Source: Paramacrobiotus metropolitanus (lineage: Eukaryota > Tardigrada > Eutardigrada > Parachela > Macrobiotidae). Taken from it: DNA of 64,000 nt. Shown piece by piece: positions 24,577-35,021 of this stretch (position 1 is the first letter of the stretch; every line of letters starts with the position of its first letter). The stretch spans positions 170,921-234,920 of the forward strand of contig NW_026570384.1 in assembly GCF_019649055.1 (NCBI RefSeq), in the 5' to 3' direction. Under the pieces are notes generated by a model. That model made no database searches, was not told the DNA's origin, and was given only the letters and a program-made list of their open reading frames with translations. Both the position numbers and the translations under genes were made by a program.

Positions 24577-25143
24577 AAGATATGCGATCTTCTTTTTTAC
24601 TATATCGGTATATATCTAGTGAATCGGGTTTATATGACTTTGGATGAAGTGGAATAAACTGTCAAGTCAATGATTGGTCTAGATTGCTGACGCGGCAGAC
24701 GCTGTGGATAAACGGGTGGCTCATTAAAGTGCTCTCTCGGTTGGGTCTCTCTGTTTATTCATATAACAACCGGCAATGAATGTATAAATAAGAATCAACG
24801 GCCGAATGGTCCTCGTTCACCACTCAATCCATAAACATATTACGTAAAGCGATGTCTCTGGCGGCTACCGTTGGAATGGTAGAAATCTACACGCTTAATG
24901 AAATTTCAATATTTTGTATCCAAACAGGCTGGGCAAATAGATCGGCTTACTGCCATAAGTAAGTACATAGGGTAAAGAACTGCAGTATCGATTAGTTTTA
25001 GGCAGCTGACCGGGCTGCTTCCAACTTCTCTTAGAATTTCTGGTATTCTTTTCTTTTTGCGCACTCAAGATAGCAGTTTGGTTCGCAGAACCAATATCCT
25101 TTTTATTTAGTGTAGAAGAGTATCCTTGACCTTTTGATCTAGG
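24577..25143. other. Intergenic region
   Basis: Holds the cathepsin B 3' UTR with an AATAAA near 24653 and the upstream region of the first GPCR. Nothing else was recognised. Confidence 0.4.
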
Positions 25144-26085
25144 ATGGACAATGTCAGTGCTAATTACACAACGATTCCGATTGCGACATGGCAACCGGCC
25201 GCAATGGCTTTAACGGTTATCTTCATCCTTGGATTAGTCTGCAACGCGGCGGTGACAACCGTCTTCGTCTTTAATAAGGATTTATGGAGTTCGTTCAACG
25301 TTTACCTATGCAACCTGCTAGTAGCCAATCTGATCTACTTTTTTCTGGGTGCCCCGTTTGACATCATTGAGGAAGTGTTCCCGCACTGGTGGTTGGGGCA
25401 ATCGGTCTGTACCTTGTATTTGTACGCCTACTGGACCATCACCCCAGTACAGATCCTAACTCATTGTTCCATCGCGGTTAACCGCATCTGGGCGCTTTAT
25501 CGGCCCATATCCTACCGGACCCGACACACCATCGCCACCGCTATAAAGATCTGCGTGTTCTTGTGGCTCTTTGCACACCTGATCGGGCTGCCGGGTGTTC
25601 TGGTTGATGCGGTGCATTTCCAGCAGAAGAACATGTGTGTGGTAGATACGACGGATTCCGGGTTCCTGCAAATCTGGCAGCTATTGATCAACGTCATTGG
25701 ATTCTTGTGTATCTTCACGATCCTAGCGGCGTTCCCGTTGGTGCTGGGGAAGATGCAAAAACCCCGCCGGGTCAGCATTAGCATGCGCGGGAAACTGCAG
25801 CATTCGGTGTCGCAGACCTTTGCCGATCATTCGCAGCGACAAACGGTGTTATTGCTGGTGTTGACCGTTAGTGTATTTGTGCTGTGGAGTCCACTGATGT
25901 TGTATGAAGCGTTGCGGTCGTTTTTGGCAATGGATTTTCCGACGGTGGAAGCCGTGTTTATGGTGATGTTCAATGCGCAGTCGTTGTTAGATCCCATTTT
26001 GCTTGTGCTTACTCTGAAATCTGTGCGCGGTGCAGCTTTAGCAATGTTTTACCCAAGAAAATGGCTGCCCTACTTTTTTAATTAA
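25144..26085 (+). CDS. Class A-like GPCR, paralogue 1 (single exon)
   Basis: 313 aa with seven hydrophobic segments and no intron. The extracellular N-terminus has NVS and NYT glycosylation sites. TM3 starts with the expected disulfide Cys (SVCTLYLYAYW), partnered by NMCVVDT in extracellular loop 2. The usual DRY at the end of TM3 is replaced by NRIW. TM6 keeps the WxP pair (VLWSPLML). TM7 has DPILL in place of NPxxY. The same substitutions recur in the three other receptors in this window, so they are paralogues. The ligand is unknown. The start is the first ATG of the open frame. Confidence 0.88.
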   Translation: MDNVSANYTTIPIATWQPAAMALTVIFILGLVCNAAVTTVFVFNKDLWSSFNVYLCNLLVANLIYFFLGAPFDIIEEVFPHWWLGQSVCTLYLYAYWTITPVQILTHCSIAVNRIWALYRPISYRTRHTIATAIKICVFLWLFAHLIGLPGVLVDAVHFQQKNMCVVDTTDSGFLQIWQLLINVIGFLCIFTILAAFPLVLGKMQKPRRVSISMRGKLQHSVSQTFADHSQRQTVLLLVLTVSVFVLWSPLMLYEALRSFLAMDFPTVEAVFMVMFNAQSLLDPILLVLTLKSVRGAALAMFYPRKWLPYFFN

Positions 26086-28136
26086 GTTAACAATTGTAAG
26101 CTAGATTAGCAGGTCATGCTGATGATGTACTATTGTCACAAACGAATGAAACGATGACATTTTATGGTTTGGAACGCTTAATCTGTTTCCTTTATTTTGA
26201 AAAAGCGCGCACTTTTAATTCTTCCGTTTAATACTTTGTATGTGACTAATGTACGACCGAAGTTTGCCGATTTGGGAGAGCAGGGAAAGGAGATCTAGAG
26301 AGAAAAGAGCCACATTATATAACAGTATAGGGATGGATTAAAAATCATGCTAAATCACGATTTGATGCGTACCTCTTGCACATCCTGAACGCTGTAGATT
26401 TTCCAGTATGGCAGAGAAGGTACAGTAACTTATATATTTTGGTAAGACAAGTTGTACGGACAACAAAATTAATTTAGGGCAGGAGCTCTTTTTTCGACGA
26501 AAGTCAACAAAGCAAGTGTGACGCGTCACAATACTGAAAACAATCTTATTTGAAGCAATAAAAAAACAAAGATCAGAATATCGTTGGCAGTGGAAAATCG
26601 CCACCTGGTTACTGTATTTTCGGATCCCAGACATTGTAATTCGATCTGCGGATCCCGTGGAATAAAACAGCACCAGCAAAATATGAAATAGCAAAATGAG
26701 GCCGTATTTTTCTTTACTATTGTTTTGGCACTGCGCCAGGCCTATGCCAAAGGGTTAATTAAAGCTTCTACGACCAAAAGGTCACTGCGCTTTTGTGTTC
26801 GTTGGGATCCGGTATCAAGTAGCCGGTGGACGGATCCGCAACCGACAGATTCAGTGTACGAATGGTGGACTGTGAACCCGTACAGGCTGACCGGGACTGA
26901 GCCGAGCAGAAACACCGGGAGCGGACGCATTTACAAAACGCGAGCTCGAGAACCGGTGTGTTGTGAGACGGATTCGAGAGACTCGAACTTGGAGTAGGCA
27001 TTGGCGGGCGGGCGCATACGTTCCACTGGCTGCAGCGACGCGATCTGCGTTTTGCAATGGGAAAAGGGCCAGTGTATCAGCCGCTATTGTCATATTGGTT
27101 GGTACGAGTATAGTACGAGTACAAGATCGTCGATAGTTCACAGTTTCACGAAATAGGAATAGGATCAAACAAATTTTTACGTAATTGACAATAAGGCAAC
27201 ATTTTGGCGCCGCAAAAAAAGGGCAAGCCGACCTGCACATCACAAAGGGGCCTAAAAAAATGAAGTAGCAGAAGCTGATTGAACAATTCCGCCACCTCCA
27301 AATGCCGTTGGCGAATCGCAGTTGCACAGTGTTTGATGGAATGAGAGGTCCCTCCTCCTCGATGTGAGGCGCAAGCAGCATGGATGAAGGCACCCGCGAA
27401 AATCAAGCGAAAATTAAACGAAAACGAACAAAGCTGGAAATTATTTTGTGTACATGTATTTCGCCAATGGTTTGGTTCCAGTCTTTTTTACTTATAGTAT
27501 TACATGGCTTGACAGAACTGCATACCTAATTCTTCCCTACACTGCAGACTTGGAAAGCAATGACGGGTGCAAGTGAGTTGATTAAATCCGCCTTGTTGCC
27601 AAATAATAATCCTTACAATAGGGTTTCGTGCAAACTTTTTGCTGTTTTGCACACGGGACAATTGCACCAAATTGTTCACTGACAAAAATGTCGTGGGGAT
27701 ACTTTTATGTCGTTTTCTGTTCGAATGAGTACCCTTCCGTACTTTTCATTGTCAGCTTGTTCATTAAACCCGGTAAGCGTATACTCTTTTACTCCGATAT
27801 AATTATGCCGCAGAAGAACTACAGAATTCTTGCACTCACGGAAAGCGTCATTGCCAATTACGTAGGCGATGTGGTGGAATTCGTTACTTCTCACCATCAG
27901 AGACGCTGGTGCAAGTTGGTACAGTTCCACTGCATGCCATCGCAGGGCATCCGCCCGGAAGAAACTCGGGGGACCACAAATCACAATAGTCCTTGCGTTG
28001 CCCCTGTGACCGACAGCAGGTCGAAGCGATTGATCATGACTCATGAGTGTCTTTGTGCAAACGGTATACGTAGACTGCGGCTCGCTACTGGATGATCTGG
28101 CCGGTGCTTAATGCCGATGAAAGCACATTGACAGTA
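26086..28136. other. Intergenic region between GPCRs 1 and 2
   Basis: About 2 kb. It has open frames on both strands (for example 26851-27393 minus and 26725-26997 plus) that overlap each other and resemble no family. A doubled GTACGAGTA palindrome lies at 27105-27122. No confident features. Confidence 0.35.
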
Positions 28137-29042
28137 CTACACCATACAAAACAATGACATCAGAGCAATGCGCAAACCTTTCATGGTGCAAATAAACAGA
28201 ATGGGATCCATGAACATCTGCACATTATACAAAATGGCCAAGCCCGATATCAGTTCGGCATTGACTTCCACAAAGTTAGCCACCGTTAATGCGAAAAGCA
28301 GTGGTGTCCAGAAGATAAAGATACTCATAGTTAAGATTAAGAACACCACAGTCTGCAGTTTGCGGATGCTTTCCTCCGTTCGCGGACGCTGAAGCGGATC
28401 ATTGCCGGCCATGACCCTAATGCGCCATTGTAACCGGCACAGCACCAACGGTGCCGTCATAATAATCATACTTACGCAGACCATGTTGACGACAAAGATC
28501 AACAACTCCCACACATGCAAAAACTGTGATTCCTCCGCGTTGGGGTTACAAATGTCGGAATAATAAACGGCTTTCGTCACTACAATCGGCAAACTCAGGG
28601 CGTGCGCCGCTGCCCATACAGTCGTACAAACAAGCAGCGAAGCCTTCATGCTCTGGGCACCTCGATACGCCAGTGGCGCGTATAACGCCCAGATGCGGTT
28701 GAGGGCGATGGATAAATGGGAAAATATCGGGATACCAGCCAACGTCCAGATACCGTAGGTGTACCAAATGCACCAACTGGGTCCCAACCACCATGCCGGG
28801 TACAGTCCAGATACAATGTCGAACAAGGCGCCGGACAAGATGTAGAGAATGTTGCCCAAGAGAAGATTGGCCAGGTACAGGTTGAAAGAAGTCAGCAGTT
28901 CTTTGCGGATAAGAAACACCAAAAGCACCAGACTGTTGCTTATCAGGCCGACAATGGCAACAGCGCTGGAAGCCATACTGCGGGTATCAAAAGTTGCTTT
29001 AAGTGTGACATTGGTGTTGGTTATGTTAGAAACGGCTGCCAT
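28137..29042 (-). CDS. Class A-like GPCR, paralogue 2 (single exon)
   Basis: 301 aa, seven hydrophobic segments, intronless. The N-terminus has NIT and NVT sequons. Shared family marks are SFNLYLANLLLGN in TM2, AWWLGPSWCIWY before TM3, LNRIWALYAPLAYR in place of DRY, IFWTPLLFAL in TM6 and MDPILF in place of NPxxY. It is opposite in orientation to its two neighbours. The C-terminal tail is only a few residues long with no helix 8 evident, as in paralogues 1 and 3. Ligand and coupling are unknown. Confidence 0.88.
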   Translation of the reverse strand: MAAVSNITNTNVTLKATFDTRSMASSAVAIVGLISNSLVLLVFLIRKELLTSFNLYLANLLLGNILYILSGALFDIVSGLYPAWWLGPSWCIWYTYGIWTLAGIPIFSHLSIALNRIWALYAPLAYRGAQSMKASLLVCTTVWAAAHALSLPIVVTKAVYYSDICNPNAEESQFLHVWELLIFVVNMVCVSMIIMTAPLVLCRLQWRIRVMAGNDPLQRPRTEESIRKLQTVVFLILTMSIFIFWTPLLFALTVANFVEVNAELISGLAILYNVQMFMDPILFICTMKGLRIALMSLFCMV

Positions 29043-30617
29043 TGCAACTGGATTGCTTTCAATTTTGTCCTAACTTGTATTCGGTAAATGATGCACAATA
29101 TGGTTGTAATCCTTGAAACGAGTATACTTGGTATACAAAGGGCTGCATGACAAAATGTTCTCAAAAACCCCGTTCATGCGACAATTATTGGCAAACAATA
29201 AACATCGCACGAAACAAAGGCCATCAGGTGGTTGATGCGCAGCTAATATGATCTTAACAACGAGCAGAATAAATCAAGTTAATATATTTTTTTTGCTGTT
29301 TTTCCCATACTGTAAATACCGGTTACACATGCAAGCTTCGAGTTTGGCTGTACATGTTTTGTACAGCGGTTCACTCACTCAGCAGAAAAAGAAAGCGTGA
29401 GAAATGCTTGATGCTTTGAGGCACCAGATGCAGCGGAAGTGTTATTATCCCATATTCAATTTCGTATGGCGTCCTGTGACTGTTTTCAAGCTCTAAGCCA
29501 GATAACAAATTTCTTCCAGCGCATCCTGTGTTAGCTTATGCTGTATTTCTCTGAGTGTCGTATTGCGTTCTTGGAATTCCCATCGGAAAAATAAAAATTA
29601 ACAAGGTTTCTGTTGTGTTCTTATGGTATGGTACAATGTCCTTTACAGGCTAAAATAGGATTAATTAGACTGCCTTAAATACCGGAGCATAAAAGCTCAT
29701 ACTCATATCGATTACGCGGGCCAGCTAATGGCGGCCATGCTAACGGCGTTAACGACATGTCATATGTATTTCCTGCGATTCGTATAGCACCTGGTATTCG
29801 TAATTGCTGAGAAGCACTTTTCGCAGGTGGCTTTCAGTGCGTAATCCCTGCCTAATTGCCAAGGAATTCCACTAAAACTGCAACATACCACGTCATCACT
29901 ACTTCGTAGCAAAAGCTGTAAAACTGTACAGGACGACTCGTTTGAACTGGTTACGCTGGGGCAATAATACGTAAATCTTGACTTGGTTCCGGAATTCAGC
30001 TGACCATAAGCACCGCGCAGTACGGTCAATTACTGTGTTCCGCTAATTAGTTAATAGTGTAGTTTGGCTTACAACCTCCTCAGCTGTTAACCGAGGCACA
30101 GGTACAGCCGTTTTGATAGTCATTCTAAGTACTCGTACAAAGTATAAGCCGATCTCTTTGCCAAGGATTGATTTGCATTATAGCTGGCCTTTCGGGAATT
30201 AGCAAAATCAAGAGGATTACAGAAAGACAGTATGAGGTGCTATAAATTTTTTCAGATTTGTACATTTGCAAGGATCTTGGCACTCACTGTCCGTAACAGA
30301 CATAATGACAGGAGCGTTAGATATACCAGAACAGGCACGCGCTGCTGAAAATAACGGCATCCGGTTATTACGGTAGCAAATATAAAACACTTTTTCTCGT
30401 AACCAGAGACGTTGTTTAAACTGGAGTAGCCTTCATTTAAGGATCTGGACGTGATCCTTGCAAGGCTGTTTGCAGTTGTTCCTTTGAGAATTCAAGCTCC
30501 AGGAATGAATGGTTGTATACCATTCAGTACCGTGAACCTGTGCAAAATGCACATGCTTTGATATCTGCAGATCTTGTCACAGTCTTGTAATTGCACATAA
30601 GTGCCAACCAGTCGGTC
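29043..30617. other. Divergent upstream region between GPCRs 2 and 3
   Basis: About 1.6 kb separating two divergently transcribed receptors. No exon or repeat was recognised. It includes a GTACTCGTAC-type palindrome near 30128. Confidence 0.35.
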
Positions 30618-31723
30618 ATGAACACGTCCAATTCCACTTTACCGAATACCACGACGGATCTCAACACTGCTAGCTGGAAATCCAGCGCAGTGATCTCCAT
30701 TACCTTAACCACAACCGGCGTTATAACCAACGGGTTCACCGTTCTTCTGTTCTTGACTAATAGGTCACTATGGAGTCCATTCAGCGTATATCTCTTCAAT
30801 CTGGTTCTTGCTAACTTATTCTTCTATGCAACACAAGGCGGTATCGATATCATTAATAATCTGTACGCCACATGGTGGCTGCCTTCCGCATTCTGCACTG
30901 TGTATCTCTACGGTTTATTTGTGGTCACTCTCATCCCGATCTTTATCCATCCCTTGATCTCCCTTAACCGAATATGGGCGCTATGGACGCCCATTTCGTA
31001 TCGCAATCATCACACTTATCGTGTGTCAGTCGGGCTGTGTGCCGCAGCATGGTGGGTGACACATGCTGTGGGGCTGCCGGGATTGGTGGAGAATGCCCTG
31101 TATTATCGCAAACCAGAGAGCGAGGTGGGCTGCACAATCGACACAACCACATCAGCTGGACAGATGGCATATATCCTGGTCATCCAGTTTATTACGCTAA
31201 TAGCGTTGGCGCTGATGATTGTCGCTGTACCTTTAATTGTCTATAAAGAGCAAGGAAGGAGGAAAATTAAAGGTCACACCTCCACGGTTTCAGGGAATCG
31301 AGTTCGAGAAACAACGGCTGTAACCAGAGAGATACAAAATCAGTCAGGTGAAGGTTTTCATTCGGGTGATAGCGTAAGGTTTCTGTTCCTCTTCATTCGA
31401 CACCGTAGTTTCAGGCTATACTGTACTAGAAATTTAGACGAATGTTCTCGTTTGTAGCCGAAGGGACTGCTCGACGCGCAGGCGATCGCAGTCATGCACA
31501 GACCGTTCTTCTCCTAATTTTAACAATCAGCGTGGTGGTCTTGTGGGGTCCAGCTGGATTCTACTTTACTCTGCAGCCGTTCATCGGGTTTTCTTATCCA
31601 ATGGTGGAAACTGTTATTGTTTTAATGGTTAACCTGCAGGCCATACTGGATCCCGTCTATTTCGCTTGCGCACTGAAATCTGTCAGAAAAGCCAGCAAAC
31701 GGTTTTTATTTTGTCGATTCTAA
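30618..31723 (+). CDS. Class A-like GPCR, paralogue 3 (two exons)
   Basis: Exons 30618-31347 and 31458-31723 (phase 1 junction AG|GTGAAG...TTTGTAG|CC) give 331 aa. The ATG at 30618 was chosen because it begins MNTSNST, a glycosylated receptor N-terminus; upstream in-frame codons lack another ATG. Family marks: SPFSVYLFNLVLANL (TM2), TWWLPSAFCTVYLYG (TM3), LNRIWALWTPISYR, VLWGPAGFYF (TM6) and LDPVYFACAL (TM7). The intron sits in the third intracellular loop just before TM6. It has a longer third loop than paralogues 1 and 2. Confidence 0.87.
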
Positions 31724-32680
31724 GTTAAATCGCTATTTGAAGGCTGCTGTAGCTGAATGCTACGCATATCGTTATTCACTTTTGTTTATTTTGTTTTGTT
31801 AATATTTTGTTCAGTTTTAGTTTGTTTAATACAGCTGCGCAAAACACTGGTAATGAGTCCTGTCAAGCTGACGGTAAATCACAAATATTTTGCTGATCCT
31901 ATGATGAAATATTCAGCATACATTTCCGTTTATCTTGATTTGTTCAGCTTAGAATGTAATTTAACTCAACTGTCCCAAGTCCCACGTTATTAGAACAACA
32001 TCAGACAGGACCGACACAGGATTGTAGGACTCTAATGTTGTACCCAGCTGGTATCATTATCCAAAGAACCAGTTCGTATCGTATTTAAAATTTCATAACT
32101 GTTTGGAAATAAATTGTATGCTGCGCATTACTCTTGTGGAAAATCAACAGCATTTATGAAAAAACGAGAACAAGCTAAATTACCTTCTTTGAAAATGGTG
32201 GAAGCTATCGGCTTTTCGATCACAACGAACTGAAGTGGATTTGCATGAACAGGACATATTATGTATTGTACAAATTGTACACTGTATACGCTACCCGCGT
32301 GCTGTTTGTCATGTACAATACACTCCTGCAATTTAAGTTGTGCGAGCCACTAGGCACTAGGGTACGCATTGGCAAATTTTGCGGTCGTCGTAAAGCATCG
32401 CTTAGATGTTCATGTCACAAACGTTTTAACCGAAATCAACAACGTTAATGTAAAACCTCTCATCAAATATTTTTTTATCCATCCGAACGACGTATTTACA
32501 ATACGATACATCCGGTTCTATTAAATTTAGGGTACTGTTTTTTAGTACATTAAATTTTGACAGAATGGTACACTTTGGTCTTTGGAGCATCCACAGAAGC
32601 AAACACCGATGGTAAACGAACTATGAGAAATGCAGAGAAGAACTTGTAAGACGGTGGTCAGTCAGAAGTAGTAGCGGCAA
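31724..32680. other. Convergent intergenic region
   Basis: Between GPCR 3 and the repeat-protein gene. Contains their 3' UTRs; no other feature was recognised. Confidence 0.35.
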
Positions 32681-34021
32681 TTAGCCGGTCGGGTAGGTGC
32701 ATCCCGGATACGCATAGGTATAGTACACTCCATTGCACAGATAATACGTCGGGTTTGCCGTGTTGAAATTGGTCAAGGTATTGGTGAAACTGTTGGTTAA
32801 GGACGGATACGTACATCCGGCATAGGCATAACTGCAAGCAATCATCATGTGAGAAGGCCCTGCATTTCCTTTCTCTCGACATTTACCTGTAGTACACGCC
32901 GTTACACAGATACTGCACATTGGACGTGCTGGTGGTGGTGGAAGTACCGTAGTAAATCCCGTTCACCGGGGCTGTGTTGTACGTACACGCACTACTGGGC
33001 ACGGTACTGATTGCACCGTTGCAAGAATAATAGATCCCAGTGGTTGTAGTGGTGGTGGACGTTCCGTAGTAGATCCCGTTCACCGGGGCCGTGTTATATG
33101 TACAGGCCGTGCTCGCGGTAGTGCTGATGACGCCGTTGCACGAAAAGAGGGTGGCGGTGGTTGTTGTCGTCGGTGTGCCGTAGTAGACGCCGTTGATGGG
33201 AGCAGATTGGTACGTACAGGCACTACTAGGGATGGTGGAGATGGCGCCATTGCAAGAGTACAGGATGCTCGTCGTACTGGTGGACGTTAAGGATGGATAT
33301 GTACAACCTAATAATAACATCGGATAGTACGGAAAGGATGTGAGTGTTTTCAAGTGAGTGTCGATATTGCTGAATTTGCTTTTACGGAGGATGTAATAAT
33401 TGTAATCAAATCGTCACAGATTCATTATTAATTTGTGACCAATTGTAATGTACAGAGGTAGTTGTATAAGCAACAGCCACACACATCGGTAGATCGGTAA
33501 ACAACTGAGTGCGCATCAATGCGCCGCCTAAATTTTAGATATTTTTATTCTTAGACAATCCATTAATTCCTTAATGTCTGTTTTTGCTTATATGGAGCAC
33601 GTACCGTTGCATCCGTAGATGTTACACATGCAAATACAAAACTTCCGTACTGATGTTGACTTAATATTTCATTTGAAGTACCAAAATAATACCTGAATAT
33701 GCATAGGTGTAATAAATTCCATTGCAGAGATAATAAGTTTGCGACGATACTGACACAATCAGGCCTGTAAAAAACGAAAGGTTTAAACACACGGAATTGC
33801 GCATGCAATTTATGTTCCTTAATGCGATGGCAAGTATTTTAACCACGATTGCACGTATGTGGGACATCTTTCATAAAATCTAATAAAAACTTTATCGTAC
33901 ATAATAAAGATAACGAGAAACGGAAAATAGTTTCCATAATGGCGTAGAAATACTTTAAACAACCTGTATATACAAAATGAGAAAGTAACCTACCAAAGCG
34001 AATATTGTGTAACAAAAACAT
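32681..34021 (-). CDS. Secreted Thr/Tyr-rich protein with CNG...CTY repeats
   Basis: Well-supported exons in order: 33693-33764, 32887-33307, 32681-32831, all in phase, stop at 32681. The 5' coding exon is uncertain; a 28-nt candidate at 33994-34021 would supply MFLLHNIRF and splice in phase to LIVSVSSQ, giving a plausible but short signal peptide. The mature protein is six cysteine-pair units, each CNG ... CTY. Three central units follow the pattern SCNGxISTxxSxACTY, then APxNGxYYGT and a Thr run. Three flanking units are LCNGxYYxYAYxGCTYP. Two Cys per unit suggest one disulfide per module. The Thr runs are likely O-glycosylated. No known family was recognised; a secreted extracellular-matrix, mucin-like or cuticle role is inference. 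Confidence 0.72.
32700..33764 (-). repeat. Protein-coding tandem cysteine-pair repeat array
   Basis: Six units in order A-B-B-B-A-A, where A is LCNGxYYxYAYxGCTYP and B is SCNGxISTxxSxACTY plus APxNGxYYGT and a Thr stretch. The B units within exon 32887-33307 also repeat at DNA level with a period of about 120 bp (for example around 32945, 33064 and 33184), pointing to recent internal duplication. Confidence 0.8.
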
Positions 34022-35021
34022 TTCTTTGGTTTCATAATATATACGCCACGTAAAACATGTGATATTGCATAAAAACAAAAAGTGCATCACTGGCGCTTTT
34101 GTTGAGTGTATCTGAAGGATCGAAATCCCGTATCCCTTGTCGGTATTTCGATTGTCTTGGCAGAACCCAAGCTCGGTGAATGCCAAGGTCAACGAGTTGG
34201 TCAACTGCTTTCGGACGACATTGCGTGTAAAGGGTAAACACGCTGACACAGCGTAGTAATTATTTATCAACCGCATCGATCGTGTAGCTCTAACGCTCAC
34301 TGTCATAAACGTTATGTAATACCGGAAATCCACAAAATATTGCAGTATCCGGGTATCCTTATTAAAAAATTGCTGTATTTGTAGAAGCGAAAGCAAAGTA
34401 ATTACATAAAACTGACAAATTGAAATATTTTTCTATTACAAAGCAGGTGCAATTACGGTAAGCGGGGCTCTTTATTAGCGTTAATCAATGATATTAAGTC
34501 TCCAATGTTATGTTGTTGTCTCACTTGCAGCGTCAAACATGCGAACAGCGACCGCATTGTCTAATGATTTATGCAAACAGAGGCTGATTATTGCCTCCAC
34601 GGCACTGAATAAAATAATAATCGTGAAATAGATATTCCCAGACAAGCCATTAATTCCGGTATATGCTGCCGCGGCAACATCGTGCCGGAACTGTTCATGA
34701 TGCGGTTCTTTTACCAGTGCTGCACAAAGTATGCCACGGAGTCGCTAATTACGGAACCGCAGCATCATTCCCGATTGCCAACATCTTGATGCGTGTTCAC
34801 AGCGAAATGATATTTTCAACGACAGCACACAGCAGCCGCACGCGATCTTACCATGCTCATCCTTCGCGCATCTTGCACCGCGGTATTGTAGATACGTACA
34901 TCTGTTTGATTAATATTAATCAGAACGAGCTTTTATGCAATCGACCTGGGAGTGCATGCTTGCTAGCGGGATGACACTTGTCTTTATATTTCTAAGTTTC
35001 GTAGAAAAGTGATTGTAAAGG
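34022..35021. other. Divergent intergenic region
   Basis: About 1 kb between the repeat-protein gene and the cyclase-like receptor. Short open frames on both strands have no family resemblance. Must include both promoters. Confidence 0.35.

Noticed and set aside
26725-27393. Overlapping open frames on both strands between GPCRs 1 and 2
   Set aside because: Neither has a family motif, signal peptide or matching splice sites; overlapping on both strands suggests chance in a GC-richer patch.
33839-34396. Minus-strand 185-codon open frame
   Set aside because: Irregular composition and no family; only its small MFLLHNIRF part is considered, as a candidate 5' exon of the repeat protein.
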